From NCBI GenBank assembly GCA_004026145.2, contig CP034990.1:15836383-15900382 (forward strand): DNA of 64,000 nt. Reading direction: 5' to 3'. The position numbers were made by a program, and so were the translations under genes. Each line of letters begins with the position of its first letter. Positions within the stretch are counted from its first letter, which is position 1. Positions 40,101 to 53,842 of this stretch are shown piece after piece. This stretch comes from Takifugu bimaculatus (lineage: Eukaryota; Chordata; Actinopteri; Tetraodontiformes; Tetraodontidae). The notes below the pieces were generated by a model. That model was not told the DNA's origin. It was given only the letters and a program-made list of their open reading frames with translations, and did no database searches.

Positions 40101-41995
40101 CTCTATATATACCGGGGGGTTGATTGTACTCCCACATCAGTGCATGCTGCTGATATCCATGTTCAAACTCTTTGGCCTCCAACAGTCTGCTAAGTTGCAA
40201 AGTATCTAATGTGAGAATGAACTACATCAGGTTTGGGTCAGGGGGAGGGTACATATATGGGCGGAGGCAGGGCCCACCCCTGTTTGAGTCAGCACTTACA
40301 TCCAGATTTATTGATTTAAACGTTTTGATCACCTCTTTAAATATATCTATATTAGGTTTTCATTTTAAACAAGATGAGCCACCATTTGATGAGGATTCTT
40401 TTGTGTTTCAGAAGATAGACTGTAGCGCACGGGCACTTGAGAAGGTGATAATGTGCACATCGTTTGGAATTTGCTCTCACTATTTGCACTTAGAAGACTT
40501 TGTCTGGAATTGGGAGAAGAGTGAACTTTGTTTGCCTCAGCGCTCACAATGATGAAGGTGCCTCCTGCCCCACCTGCTCATTAATCAGGGAAAGGCCGTG
40601 CAGATGGTTTCTTTGACAGTCGGCTAATTAATCCTTCGATTGTTTGAGCAGAATTGCAAATCCTAAAAGTCCAAGAGGGCAGACTGGGATCTTGGCGGTG
40701 GTGTGCATAGATTTCCTGAATAAATTTAGATTGGATAATGAAGGTCTCTTCTCCTCATCAGTAGCCTCATACATGAAAAAACATAGCTGAAAGCATGACT
40801 GAAGGCTTAAACCAATAACAGTTAACCAAATCACTGACTTGCTGCCTGTTGGTCGTTGGTAATCACTCAACTGAATGTAGATCAATGTTGCATTGTTAAT
40901 GCTGCAAAAACCCAGACAGATCACAACCTCGCGTCTTTTTCATTGTGCGGCATTGCGGCTTTGTGACATAAAACCTGAAGCCTTCTGCATTCATAAATCC
41001 TCAGTCAATTTTCTGTTCCTTGTTGTGTCTCAATGTATCACAAATCTGGCCCCTTCAACAAAGGAAGACATGTCAAAAAATAAATAGGATTTCTTTTCTT
41101 AATCTGTCAACTTCAAATTGTATGAACAAAAAAACTAAAAGGGAGGGACTATGGCAGTCTGTGATTAATGAATAAGTGTCCAAATCATTGATTAGAAACA
41201 TTTTTCAGTCTGTAGACAGGAGAACCTTCACACTCAGGATGTGAAATTAATGACTTTGAATGATATTTGAATGTTATTTGAACTGGCCTTTCCCTACAGC
41301 TGCTGCAGGCATCTGCTTTCAAATACAGAGCTGACGGCATGACTGCCAACAAAGGTTTGTGTGCACACGCCTTCATTTCGGGACAGAAAAACAGTTTAAA
41401 TGTGTTATTTCAACCTCATTCGACCTCATGTCCCCTAGTTTTAGCACTCTTCAGTGTGTCACATTTCAGTTTTCTTTATCTGCCTATTCAGATGTTTGGG
41501 TCATTAAAAACTGAAATGTTGCTGGAAGCACCTGAAGTTGAATGAAGTAATTTCAAGAATCACTCATAACACTGACTCCTTTAACATTTGAAATGGAAGT
41601 TATTTTTAAAAAAAGTACCTTATATAAATATTTTGAACTAGAATTTTTATAAAGTGAAGCAGCAGAAATGTAAAAACAAAAACAAAAAGGTCACTTTACT
41701 AAGATTGCTATTGCTATTATTGCTAATATACATAACATATAAACCATCCAGGAGAAGCCAGAGTATTTAGAGAGAATATACAAACCCTTAAATTTTTGCT
41801 TAAATGACAGTGGAGTAACAAATGCATAATCATCATTTGTAAAGCATAAATAAATTTAAGTAGGAAAGGTTTTGATGTTCCTAACAGCACAGGTTACTGG
41901 ACTTTCAACTTTTGTACAGTTTACAAAAAATTGTAAAAATCTAAAGATAGGAAATTGCACAATATGCCAAACCTATAAAATCTTCGAACATTACT
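37167..41995. other. noncoding DNA, no gene seen
   Basis: About 4.8 kb. A G-rich tract lies at 37941-37965 (runs of 6, 4 and 4 G, then GGT units). Frames at 40172-40552 (plus, 126 codons) and 40628-40924 (minus, 98 codons) are unrecognised. Near 39343 the word GTGTAGCTCAGTTG resembles a tRNA A box, but no matching B box follows, so I do not call a SINE. Confidence 0.45.
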
Positions 41996-42075
41996 TTCTA
42001 ATAGGTACTCCAGCCCATGACCTGCCTTGGGATTTGAACCACCAACCCTCCAGTTACAAAACCAAATCCAAATAT
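41996..42075 (-). repeat. probable tRNA-derived SINE fragment
   Basis: On the minus strand the word GGTTCAAATCCC (about 42028-42041) matches a tRNA B box. It is embedded in 'tgtaactggagggttggtgg' on its 5' side and 'aaggcaggtcatgggctgg' on its 3' side, a layout like the tRNA-related head of fish SINEs. The A box, a tail repeat and target-site duplications are not visible, so only a fragment remains, if it is a SINE at all. Confidence 0.35.
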
Positions 42076-43569
42076 AAAGTATAAAGTAAATATAAACAAA
42101 ACAATGAAGTTTTTCAGAATGTGACGGCCCCATTAACTTCAGTTTTGACCTTGACCGACTGTATCTGCACTCATCTGCTTGTACAATCCAACAGGGACAC
42201 GGCGGAGGAGCGGAGTAACTGCAACATTGACAAACAGCTGGGTCGTCTCTGTGGGGCTGGTAAGACTTTATCATGTCCCACATAATCAGTCACGCTCCTC
42301 GTACACGCTGACGCCGAGCTACTTAACGACTGCTACATATCACAACAACAGTTTGCACATTTACAAAGATGATTCACGAGCGTTCAGTAAAGAAACAACC
42401 TGGTGTATTGTTGACATGCACGTACATGCTTCGCATTTCTGGCTCCCATGATTCACCTGGTACTGCAGCGGTTTGTTTCACTGCCCTGTTGTCAGTGATG
42501 CATGTAATGCCCTGAGATCAAAAATAGAATGACACCATTGCTCCACGGTTATGGGTCATGCTGCATCGTCTCATAAATCTTCATATTTATCAGGTTTGTG
42601 TGCCAACAATGTGGTTTACATTGGTGGAAAAAAGTGATTTCTGTCTACGTCACATCCAAATTTGATTAAGTTGCGTCCCCAGGAGGTACAGGATGATGTT
42701 AAACTTGGGAACAATTTAACTACTACTACTAAAAGTATGTAGTATTTTTTCAGAACAGCTCAATTAAAGCACTTTCTGGCTACTGGTTCATCCACGAGTC
42801 AGTTTACTAAATGGTCTCCACGGCTCCTCGTGAGTCAAAGGATTGATTTGATGAATATGAGGGGAACCTTACAGAAGTTCACACGCTCTCGTCCTGTATA
42901 AAGCAAAACAATTTTTGCCAAGGTTTTTTTTTTTTTTTCTGGCTGCACAAGTGATTTTATTATCTTCACTGGATGTTTGCCCACTTGGTCTCATTTTGAC
43001 AATTACTTCTTGAAAGAGTTTTGTTTTACAACAACTTTTTTTTTTTTAAATCTGAAGGTAACGTCAAAGGTACATACTGCTAACAAGGTCCCTCATCTTA
43101 AGTGTTTCCGAGCAAGGTGTCTGAGGCCATATTTAATGTCTCTTTTGTTTTTACGGGCAAGAAAAGTGAAAGAGTCAGATGTGAGTCAGCTTCTTAATAT
43201 ATAATTACTGCCTTTGACCATCTGTACTATGTATAATACAAACCCACCTTTCACGTATAGGAACATTCACAGGGACTCTGTCAACATCGCACGTGCTTCA
43301 GATTTGGCTTAGGTCTGCGCGGTCTTTTGTTCATTCTAAAAAGCTGAGGTCGAAGAGGACAGGAAGTTCAAGAAAGCTGTCCTTCAGAAAGAAAAGCACT
43401 GACGGTGGTAGAGAAACTGAGGTGATTCACACTGGAACATGTGATCACACCTGAAAGGGGGTAGAGTTCTCGCCCACGCCTCTGCAGTATTTGATGTTTC
43501 ACTGCTCAAACCACATCTGATGTCATCGCACAAGTGACACATTTCATGCTATGATGTTTGAGCCTCATT
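42076..43569. other. noncoding DNA, no gene seen
   Basis: AT-rich sequence with a 15-T run at 42924-42938 and a shorter one near 43038. No supported exon or repeat. Confidence 0.5.
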
Positions 43570-43960
43570 TTTGTAAAGTCTGGTGAGTGTGGAACCAGGT
43601 GCAAAAGAGCGAGGTAGAAGAACAAAGTCCAGGATGCAAACTGCTTAATCCGCTAGGAAGCAGGAGGTCACACAAAAGCAGTTGGCAGCCTCAGACAGCC
43701 TAACAGGCAGGGAGCAGGAAAAAAAAGAAAAGAAGAACAAACCGGCAGTACACAAGCAGCAAACAAGAAACCACACGAAAAGTGTTAGATATAGGGGCAA
43801 ACAGGACACAGGTGAAACACAAGCAATCAACTAAGGTGGAAAAAGGATCAAAGATGGGAAGTAAAACTGACCACACACTTGGGGAAGACAAGAATTTCAG
43901 AATAAAGCAGGAAGCCTACAAGAAACATACACTACAGATTCTGACCATTGCAGTATCCAG
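43570..43960. mobile_element. degraded teleost dispersed repeat (nonautonomous)
   Basis: The stretch reads like a common fish interspersed repeat: 'gcgaggtagaagaacaaag', 'ggaagcaggaggtcac', 'gggagcaggaaa', 'caggacacaggtgaaacac', 'gggaagacaag...aataaagcaggaagc', and an end resembling 'ctgaccattgcagtatcc'. This is the familiar order of words in a purine-rich repeat found across teleosts, but I cannot name the family. It has no coding capacity. Boundaries are approximate. Confidence 0.5.
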
Positions 43961-46900
43961 TGATGATCCTCCGTCATTTAAAGAAATTAGTCACCCAAAA
44001 TCCAATGATCCCTTACAATATTAAAAAGGTGGTAATATTCAGGAGAAACTCCCAATATTGTAGATCACATAGGCTTATATGAGGCTAAATGACCAGCTTC
44101 TTTGTTTACTTTAAGTGGATAATGAACAAATTTAGTTAACCTTGGCCAGAATGAAGCGACAACCAGAAATTGAGTAGTTTGGCCAAACAATCATGGCTTC
44201 CCTGGTCTTAGCGCCCCTCTGAGTCATTACAAGTTTTGGAAGGTGTGTGGTGCATTTCTGCAGGAGTCCCAGTTGATGCAATACCTACGCAAATGCTCCG
44301 TAAGCTACACAGACGCAGAAGCATAAAATGGCCTTCAATGGTCGCGTTTGTGTTTGCTGCACTGCTACATTCCAGCTCATTTAATGCCACATTTGATAGC
44401 ATGCATGCCAATTCACATGCTGGGCATTCACATTGAGCTTTAAGTGATAATTTCCTGCATAATTATTATCTGCCTGTGACAGCTTGACCACTACTGGAGT
44501 TACAGCAATTTGACTGAGTCTTCACCGACATCATCGCTACAAATGTAAGATATTGTCCCTGAGGCATCATTTCACTCACAAATCAGGTACATTTGTTCTC
44601 TGGCTTTTAGGTGCTGTAGAAAAGAATGCAGTATTCATCAAAAATAGAGACTGGAAAATATTTAATCATAAAATCTTTCATAGCTTTTTACAATGCCCAC
44701 AACCTGTGCCCATTTGGAATAATACCTGGTCGTATTAAAGAGGTGTGCAGGGATCCTTTTTAAAACAGCCTGCAGTGCCACTTTAACCGACATGTGAGAA
44801 ACCTGCAAAGTTCTCAGTGTTAACAGTGCATGAACTAAGAGGACACAGAATAAGTCTTTGCAGCCAACAAGAGGATTTACATAATGACTCGAGAAAACCG
44901 GTGTGTTTAAAGTCATTGGCAGTCAGCAAACAGTCGACTCAAAACATTCAACAGAATCCCTGAGGTGGAAAGGAGGTTAATGCTGATTGTTGAAGGATAA
45001 ACACATTTCTGACTGTGAAGAGTGGATTTAGAGCCAATTGGTGTTGCACACCAGCTCCAGCTTTCAGACTAAATGGAGATTACAATACCTTGTTCAAATC
45101 TCAAACTGTTCCCATGAGAGAAAGGGGTCTACACAATAAAGAGAGGGAAGAGGGATCCAAGGAATACAGGACTCATGTGCAGCTACAGGGTTACGTTTCC
45201 CCAGGCTTTAGCTGTCATTTTCCTACTCATCTAATCAGGAAAAGAATGGTTTTCCTGGAGTTTTGGTGACAAACACATTTGTTGATTGGGTTCCCGAGAT
45301 GACAACCACAGGCGAGGCAACGAGCTCCGCAAAGCAATTTTGCCCCAAGACTGTCAGATACAATAAGATAAACCTGGGGAAGGTGATGTGATTGTGTTTT
45401 TCCTTTTATCGTGTTAAAGTGACATTCCAAAAGGACACATGAATTCTGCTCCGACCAGTCGTGTTGGTTTAATCACATACAGGGATATCTAATAAGTATA
45501 ATCTCAGGATCACATATAAAACTTTCAGATTTGGTCTGAAAGATAATCAAATTTGTATATTTTGACACAGACGCCCATCCCAACAAGGAAGTACAGAGAA
45601 AAGAAACCCATGAGCCAGTTTTTCATATTAAATGCAGTATAACAGTTTGAGTCACGTAAAACGGTGACATCATGGATGCTTGTCACCTCTCATCAACATT
45701 ATCACTCCCAAAGATGTATCATAAAACAGCAGATACCCTACTATGGAGAACTCCAGACTCCCCGTGTAATATTTTACAGAGCACTTTTGTAAAAGTCAAC
45801 CAGTACTTTCCAAATGTCGAGGTAATCGTGAAATGCACACCTTCATGTACATTTTTCCGACCTTCGGACACAGCTGGATCATTGTTTGACATGTTACCAA
45901 GTCCTAATACTTGATTAGGTTGGCGTGAGAAGTAACTGGCTAATTTGTTACTCAGGACACCAGCATATCAGCTGGTGCTATGAAAGGCTTCAGTCAGATA
46001 TTACTGTTTTTTTAAATAAATCCAAGTCCAATACTACAATGTGGACAAAAGTAATGGAACGAATCTGTAGGTCTGGGTGCAATAAAATGCATAATGTGCA
46101 GAGAACTCTAAAAGAGGGAAGATATACCCACAGACAAGCTTATTAAATGAAGAAGTCATGCAGCTGTGTATGGACTGGCACTGGAGACTGCTCTTCTGAT
46201 TATCATTCCATCTCAACGGAGAGGAAGCAATTTAGCCACACTAGCGATACAGGAACACCTGCCCACTGCCAAAAAAAGGGTTATTGCAAGAGAAATGGAG
46301 AAATGCAACCACACACAGTTTGATCCATTTCATCAACGCAGTGGTGGATGGAAGTTATCTAATTTCCTACTATAAATAGTTTAACGCAAATGGTGCCTTT
46401 TTTCTGTGTGAAAACAAACCAGTTCAAAATCCTGAATGGAACAGATGCAAAAAATGATAAATGTCTCACGTCTGCATACATAGGTAATCACTGAGAACTC
46501 AGTCACCTTCTGCTGCTGATCACCCGTGCGAATGACCTCCATTCCCTGCTTAGCTCAGTGTTGTGAGGTCCACACCGGTGTGGCTCCAGCTCCCCACCGA
46601 TTCACATCTGCCTAAACAGCAACAGCCTAGGCCAAACATCAACCTGCTTTCCTCTAAAACAGACAAGTCATAATGATATTTGTTAAGAAATGAATGTGTT
46701 GACATACATGACAACTAAAAATTCAAATAGTGCATTATTCCAGCAGAAATGACTTCATGAAAGTGCACGAGAGCACGTTTGCTAGGCTGGAATCAAAGTT
46801 TCAAAACTTGGAATAACACACTCTGATAATGCGATATGAAGTTGATCTACTCCAAATTATGGCTGAACATGGAAATATCACATTTGCACAAAATATAGAA

Positions 46901-49900
46901 GGGAAAAAGTGGGCTGTATAAAACTTTGCAGACTTTGGGATGCATACTTGATAGCTTGATTGCTCACTATCATTGTGGTCAGTGACCTTGTCGGACAGAT
47001 GACACCAACAAGCTAAAATAATGCAAAATGGCCACCTGTCACATTAGAAGCAACATGAAAAATGCAATATGAAGAAAAAGCCCTGCTCATGGATTGGGCA
47101 ACACTGGAACAGACAAAAACAAACCATTTAGACCCTAATGTCTCCACTGACTGAATACCAAGAAATGGAACTATATTCTTGGAAGGAACAACTGACTGAA
47201 GGAAAACAGCACCCATCAAACACCTTTATTCCATTTCCGGCAGCACACGCCAGTCCTTCTATAGTTTAGTGCATTTAGGGAGTTACAACTTAATCATCTC
47301 ATATGTACAAAGAAGGGGGAAAACGAATAAATTATAATAAGGTGCCCCTCCTAAGAAATTTCTCCATCCATTGTCCCCCAAGTCATTTAAAGAGACTAAT
47401 CTGCTTTGTACGTCCACATCTCACTTAAATCCTGGCGCCTGAATGAGCTGTCAAGGGTCTTCCTCTTCAAATACAACCCCCCGCGGGGGTCCTAGATCAA
47501 AGATGAAAATGAGCTGAACGATCTGCGAGTCTGGGGCGCCGCAGTTTACAGGAAAGAAGTGCCATTCATCAAATTAACAAATTTGCTTTCCTTTTCCCAC
47601 CAGGCACCGGAGTAAATTCACAGGCACTTAAATCTGCATTGCACTAAGGGGAGGAGTCAAAACAGAGACAAACTCGGGGAAGACGCCGATGTGAGCGTGA
47701 ACCGATGCTTAATTGATGGCACTCTCACTCCTAATTAAACCCTCTTAGCTTTCTACACACAAGGTTGCAGCAGCTGGCACAGACGAGGGCCGCACTGCGA
47801 GAGGCGACGTAAATTTTCGGGAGTATCGCACGGCGGCACCTGCTAATGCCTACACCTGTCGCCGCTGGAGTCATACCTCATTCTGCCAGAAAATTAACGT
47901 CTTCCTGGGCTATGGCACAATGAGAGAGCTCGGATTTTCTCATGCCTGATTGGAAATCCCTCCTGGCTTGAATTTGGTATCCATTTTGAAAATGAAATAC
48001 ACCTTTCTTTGGTTCTGCTAGGCAGACACCTGCCTCCTCTGTACTGGAAAAAGAAAGCAAGGTGAGATCTGAGAGATTTCCCTCAGGAACCCCATCACAG
48101 TATTGCCTTGTAACTATATAGCTTAATATCGCTTCAGAATCTCTTGAGTGTGATCCAGTAAGACCAAAAAAAGTACAAGTAGCAATTGCAAGACAAACAG
48201 ATGGAGGCCAAGAGAAGGTGGAAGAGATGAAGGGATGCAGCATATGAGAGAGAGACAAAGACACACAGAGAGATAGAGAGAGGATGGAGAAAGAAATAAG
48301 GAATACCTTGCACACAAAGGGAGTGTTGCACAATACCTCCAGATAATAAAAGCAACATGGGAACAATATAAGGCTATCAAGCCATTTGACGAGACAATGG
48401 GAAACAGCGTGGAGCTCCATTTAGCATCAATTTTTAATGTTGCTTCAATGAATGATTCTGTTGTCTTTTACTGAAGCGTGTGTAACGGAGGCAGGCAGCA
48501 GGAATATCCTTTGGGACAGGCAGAGATGCACTTCTTGTAGGATAGCTCCGTGACATCGGTTCCCTCGGTTACGCAGCCATGATCTTACATGCTACACTCC
48601 GGACCTACTGGTCCGTCATTGCCCCCCCCCTTTACTCGTATTTGTTAATCTCCTGTATTTCTTATTTCTATGTCTGTCGGCGTCAGTGGATAATTACATT
48701 CCATTTACAGAGAAACGATTATTGATAATTACTTATGTGACATTTCTCGGCACGGCTGCCGTTGCGGGCAGCTGTGCCAGATCTGATTAGCCCTGTTGTT
48801 TGTCTTAATGGCGCTCCATCACCCACAGTGATATTCCCGCTGAACAGAAAATTTGTATTGTATGATGAAGAAAAGGGTGTGTGTGTACTTGAAGGGTAAC
48901 TCAGGGAGAATCTTCCTAAACACACCTGGAAGGCGCTGCCCTCTCTGTCATTTCAACATGTTTATTTTTTCCGTGATTGTCGTCTTAGTGGTCACTTTGG
49001 CCTTAATTCCACAGCTCGGAAGAACGGATGGATAATTGAGGGCATCGCTCTATTTCAACCACCAGACATACGGGAACCAGAAATTGTAGAAAATTGATTG
49101 GAGCAGTGAAACAACTTGTCATCTTTGTGCTCGCAGATAGCTTGATAAATTGCCGCTGTGGACACCTCGATCACCTGAGCTGTCTCGGTGAGCCGCACTT
49201 TATCACTGTCAGGGAGGCTCAAGATGGTCAAGAAGGCTGCTGCGTGGACAAGAAGCGGCCATCATCTCCTTTTCCCTCACCCCACTCTCTGGAATACATT
49301 GATTTGTGATGCTAATGCATCCCTGAGAAAAACTGGAAATGAAAAAACACAGCAAATTCAATCAAGTTTGGATTCTTCAAGAAATCCTGAGCTGGGATAT
49401 GACATAAATGAATGTTTCAGCGCGTTTATGTAAATGCTAACAATAAAGCTGATGGGATTGCAAATGTCCCATCACTTTGACTGATGTTCAGTGGAAGAAA
49501 CATGCTCTATAATCTATACCTTCTACAAATGCTATCAATTAAAACAAAAAGACTGACATTTGAGCATTATTTAATTAACCATTGAATGGAACTTTGTGTG
49601 CACTCAATAGGTCTCAGCAACCTTCAGATACCATTGGGTCGACCCGTTATCAATGCCATCAGCGTATTTTTTTATCCTCCCAGGCTGCACTGATGTTTTC
49701 AATTTTCCAAGATTGATCTGGCACGTTTACATGACAGATTACCTTGTTGTGTTGGTGTTACAAGGATGTGTTAACTGTAACAGCGTTTCATTGGCTCCTC
49801 AATGTCACATGGTACTGTATTGATTCTCTGAACCAAACTGCAGCTTATTTTCATTATGAACACAGAAATTCTGATGCTTCCAACTAGACTGAAGATCAGG

Positions 49901-52443
49901 CGTTGGGTGTTTTCATTTTCACGGCTCATCCAATTCTGATGGTGCAAAAAAAAAAAATCCCTGTATGAAACTGTGCAAAGGTGATGCGCACATGTTTACT
50001 CACAGGAGTGAGTTTTTCTCTTCTAAGACTCTGTTACGCACATCACTTAAGGCGAAAACATCGATCCTGTTACTTAGCGTGAGGTAAATCGCATCTTTGT
50101 CTCCGAAGAGCCGAATCATCATGAGTGCACGCGTGAAGCCGGGCCCCCACAGGCGCAGGTTAATGTGTTGTAAGCAGGAGATATCAAAATGATAATAAGC
50201 AGGGAAGTAAACCACAGGGACTCAGCATGTCTCAGAGTGCAGCCTCCCTACGGTGAGATTAAAACAAAAGGTTTGACATTGATACCGTGCAACCTTTAGA
50301 TTTTCACTTTCAGTCACTTTAATTTCATCTGACCTACAAAGTGTTCTGAGCGTCAGTCGTGTGGCGACACTGAATAATAGCGCCCCAAAAACAGGAATGT
50401 CAGAGTGAGTACAAAATGAAGTGACTTATTAACAATCAAACTAAACCCAAAAATGGTCTTTGATGCATCCTCTCCTTCCACCATTTGATCCAAGGTCTCA
50501 TTTCAGACTCCAGTTCACACAATCAGAGGTAAGTTATTCAGCGGGATCAATAAAAACGCTGCCGAGAACATTTTTAAACTGCCAAGTTCACCAGGCGCCA
50601 AATAGATCTGCAGTGACCTCTGACGTATGCTGCCTTTCAAATCCTGCTGTTTGATTGCATAATCAGTCTCTGTCGTGTAAATGACAAACTGTCAAGGTAT
50701 GAAAGGAATAAATGCTGTATTAAGCTCTCTCAACCAATCTGTTACGGTCCAACTGCATAATTTTTTAGATGTGTCCATCAAGGATTTGTTCATCCTAAAT
50801 TAGAACACTTTTCACCGTTCACTGGGTAGCTTAGTAAACCCTCAGAAGAAACAAAAAAACATGCATTCTGATCTCTTATGGCTGGGTGTTGCTGTTTGTG
50901 TCTTATTTCCATTGTTCATGCATTATATTTATAGGATCTGTATCTGTATGAGCATTACAGCTCTGCCAAGAGTCAAAAACTCAACCTTCCCTCTTTTTCA
51001 CTCCCTTGCTAAGCTTCGGGGGCTTTTAACCAGGCTTTACCCACTGCAGATAAGGGGTAAAGGTCAGGAGATCACAGCCTGGAGCCCTGCGCTTGTAGAC
51101 TCGTAACATAGGGCAGCTGTTCACTCGGGGGGTCAGACCTCCACGGCTGTGCTTGACATCCTACAGGCCGTCAATAAGGAAGCCCTCTAGTGGCTGCGTT
51201 AATAGCTGCAGGAGCCAAAGGGCAATGTTAACTGTGCAGCGTATAGATAAATCCATGATGCTCTCATGGTGACTTCTCCATGCAACCTCCTAGTATAGCC
51301 TCTATAGGATGTATTTCTTTCTGTATGAAAATAACTGTAAAAAAATTATTCACCCTAGCCCTGCTCAGTTTTTTTGACCAGAGGAGTGCTAATCAACCAA
51401 ACCTGAGCTAATCTGCTTCAAAAAATTGCAATGAAAAGTTAGCCAAGACATGATTTATATGTTTTTAAATACACTTCTTGGCCATCTAGCCGCTTAAAAT
51501 GAGCTCTATTGAACATTTTTATGTCACAGAATTTCTTTTCTTGTAAACTCTGAAGTAGGAAAAAGGTGATGAAACACATTGTAATGCATCCTGTGATTTA
51601 ATGTTATGTTTGAATTTCAGACAGTTTCCAGCACCGCGCTGGAACTACATCGGCACTTGCATTTTTCATCTTTCATAAAAATGCAGATTGAAATGCAACA
51701 ATACGTGCAGCCAGTGATTTCTGGTTTTGCTTTAACTGCCCAACACTTTCTGACAAATGAACATCTCTCGAGGGAACAACAACAGCAAGAGGAACACTTA
51801 AACAAAAAAAATTCTTGTAGTAGTTTCTTTTCCAAGACATAGAAAAGAATCATGGCAGCAGGCTCTGTTGCATTGTTCATTGGTGGACAGATGGAAAAAA
51901 GCAAAGTGTGTCGTCTCACACAGGAGCAGACAGAAGTGGTGACAGGATATCACCATCCATATCAACGCCAGTCATCTAAACTGGGTTATTTTTTTATAGA
52001 ATATTCACACAATGGGGAAAAAGCAGACTCTTTTCGCATTCATGCATCAATCAAAGCAGCAGGCTGAAGCTCCCCAAGCTTTGTTTGGGTGTCATATAAC
52101 TTGAATGGTTTGGGTTTATATAGGCACGAACAACAGACCCCCTGCCCAATCAGAGTCATGAGCAACAACTTTGGCAACCAAACCAATGGAAATTCTACAG
52201 AAACTTTGATGGGATTGGCTGTTGATGAAGAGTAAAGCTGAGGTTTATTGTTGGCTTGAAAGCCTGACAAGTTTCCATTGTGTGTGTCCTTTGTTTTTGC
52301 TACTTATTGAGTACTAAGGATTAATTGATTGATAAACTAAGTACTACGAATTAAGGTCGGGGGTTAGGCAAATGGTGAGGCTGAGGAAGGCGTTATGGAT
52401 TGTAAGTGTCTGTAATTGGACTTTCCTACTGCTCCAACACTGG

Positions 52444-52446
<3 letters not shown>
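43961..52446. other. noncoding DNA, no gene seen
   Basis: About 8.5 kb. The longest frame in the whole window (180 codons, 47878-48420 minus) lies here, but its middle is a serine-leucine stretch translated from GA-rich DNA and no domain is recognisable. Candidate regulatory sequence at 48690-48860 is described separately. A C9 run lies at 48622-48630. Confidence 0.45.
48690..48860. promoter_or_regulatory. candidate enhancer-like block with paired homeodomain motifs
   Basis: Two copies of the word GATAATTAC occur close together (about 48690-48698 and 48724-48732), with other TAAT-core words between and after them, such as GATTATTGATAATTA and CTGATTAG. The block is free of visible repeats. 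Clustered TAAT cores are typical of homeodomain-bound enhancers, but AT-rich DNA also produces them by chance. This is inference from motif content only. Confidence 0.25.

Positions 52447-52478
<32 letters not shown>
52447..52478. repeat. (GT)16 microsatellite
   Basis: An uninterrupted 32-bp GT tract. Cysteine-valine frames across it are artefacts. Confidence 0.96.
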
Positions 52479-52479
<1 letters not shown>

Positions 52480-53842
52480 ACCCTGGGAAAACACACCAGA
52501 ACAGTTTTGCTTAAAGAGACCCCTGATCCAAGAGCTCAAACCCATCAACCTCAGTCAATTTCTTAAATACTGCTTAGGAAACATTAAACACAGAAAACAT
52601 ATACTTGCTCTGAAACAGGCCGGTGTCATTTTTCATACTGTTAACAACTACCCCAAAAAAGTTGCTGAACGGATTAACTGTTCGGGTATCTTGCAGTTTA
52701 GAATCACACTTTCTTGAGAAACGTTTCCCTGACTGAGTAAAAAGGGATTTTTGGTTGATCATCTTCACATGTTTAGTGATAGGGCAGTTTCAGCTGCGTG
52801 AGGAAGTTCCATTAATGAATCTGGAGTGTTACTGAAGCTGGTAAACTGTCCACTGAGCAGGGCGTGAAGAGACGCAGCGGCGACATGGTGTTGAGGCACC
52901 TGCTGGCTCTGAGAATGAGGGAAAAGGGCCAGACTCTCCTCCAGTCAAGGGAATAATGATGATCTCTCCAGAACTGGTGCCCTGGCAGGCAGAAAAAAGT
53001 GAAACTTTTGTTTTAACGAGGATACACACTGGGATATAAGAGCATAGGTCACGGCCATTTCTTGGTGAGATTTGACTCCTTGAATTTCCTTGCAAAGCTG
53101 TCGGCCGTCCACGTTCGTATCTGACGATGCAGGAATGTGTGATGTACATTCAGATTCTCCTCTGATGAGATTTTATTTAGGTTTGCTGAAAGATTTCTGA
53201 CAGATATGGCGTGAGCTGTTTGTAGTCCTGCTTGAGGAGGAGCCAGGCATTGATCACAGCGGGACGATTCACGTGCCAGAGTTTGTTGATGTGCTCTTAC
53301 AGAGGCAGCCTTTCAGGCAAAAACATTCTCATTTGTGGCCAAATGAAAGTAAGTTAACTTGAAACTACTGCTTCACGAAGAATATTTTATTTTTTGCTCG
53401 TGTTTAAAAACAATAAAATCAAGCCTGAAATTTCTAATCCCCCCCTTTTTTAATGTTATGACCACATAATGTGCAGTTTTATAATTTGGCCAACATTCGT
53501 TCCTTGCTTCCTTTTAACTTGGCAGAGGGAAAAGATCCCCCGTTTCTTACAGATCCAAAGGTTGACAGCAGATTTAGGCTTTACCCCCTGCTGCTTCTGG
53601 CTCTGGGCATGCTCACTATCCATATTTATACAGCCTTTTTGTGGTTTATTTGCAAACCAATGCTTTGATTGCAGCTCTCCTTACTTTCTCATCTTTAACC
53701 TCATGCATTTAGGTTTCTGTACTCATTTTCTGTTCCTTCTTAATGACTTCAATTTCAATGATTCAACTATCTTTCAAAGAACAACAGCCTTAAAAAACAA
53801 CTCAACCAACATTGTTTTTCACATCCTGTCCAAACAAAACAT
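52479..53842. other. noncoding DNA, no gene seen
   Basis: Frames at 52406-52717, 52829-53149 (minus) and 53469-53861 carry no recognised domain. The last overlaps the start of the dispersed repeat that follows. Confidence 0.45.

Noticed and set aside
47878..48420. Longest open frame of the window, 180 codons, minus strand
   Set aside because: Its middle is a serine-leucine stretch from GA-rich DNA, two other overlapping frames are also open there, no domain is recognisable, and a 180-codon frame is not surprising in 64 kb read six ways.
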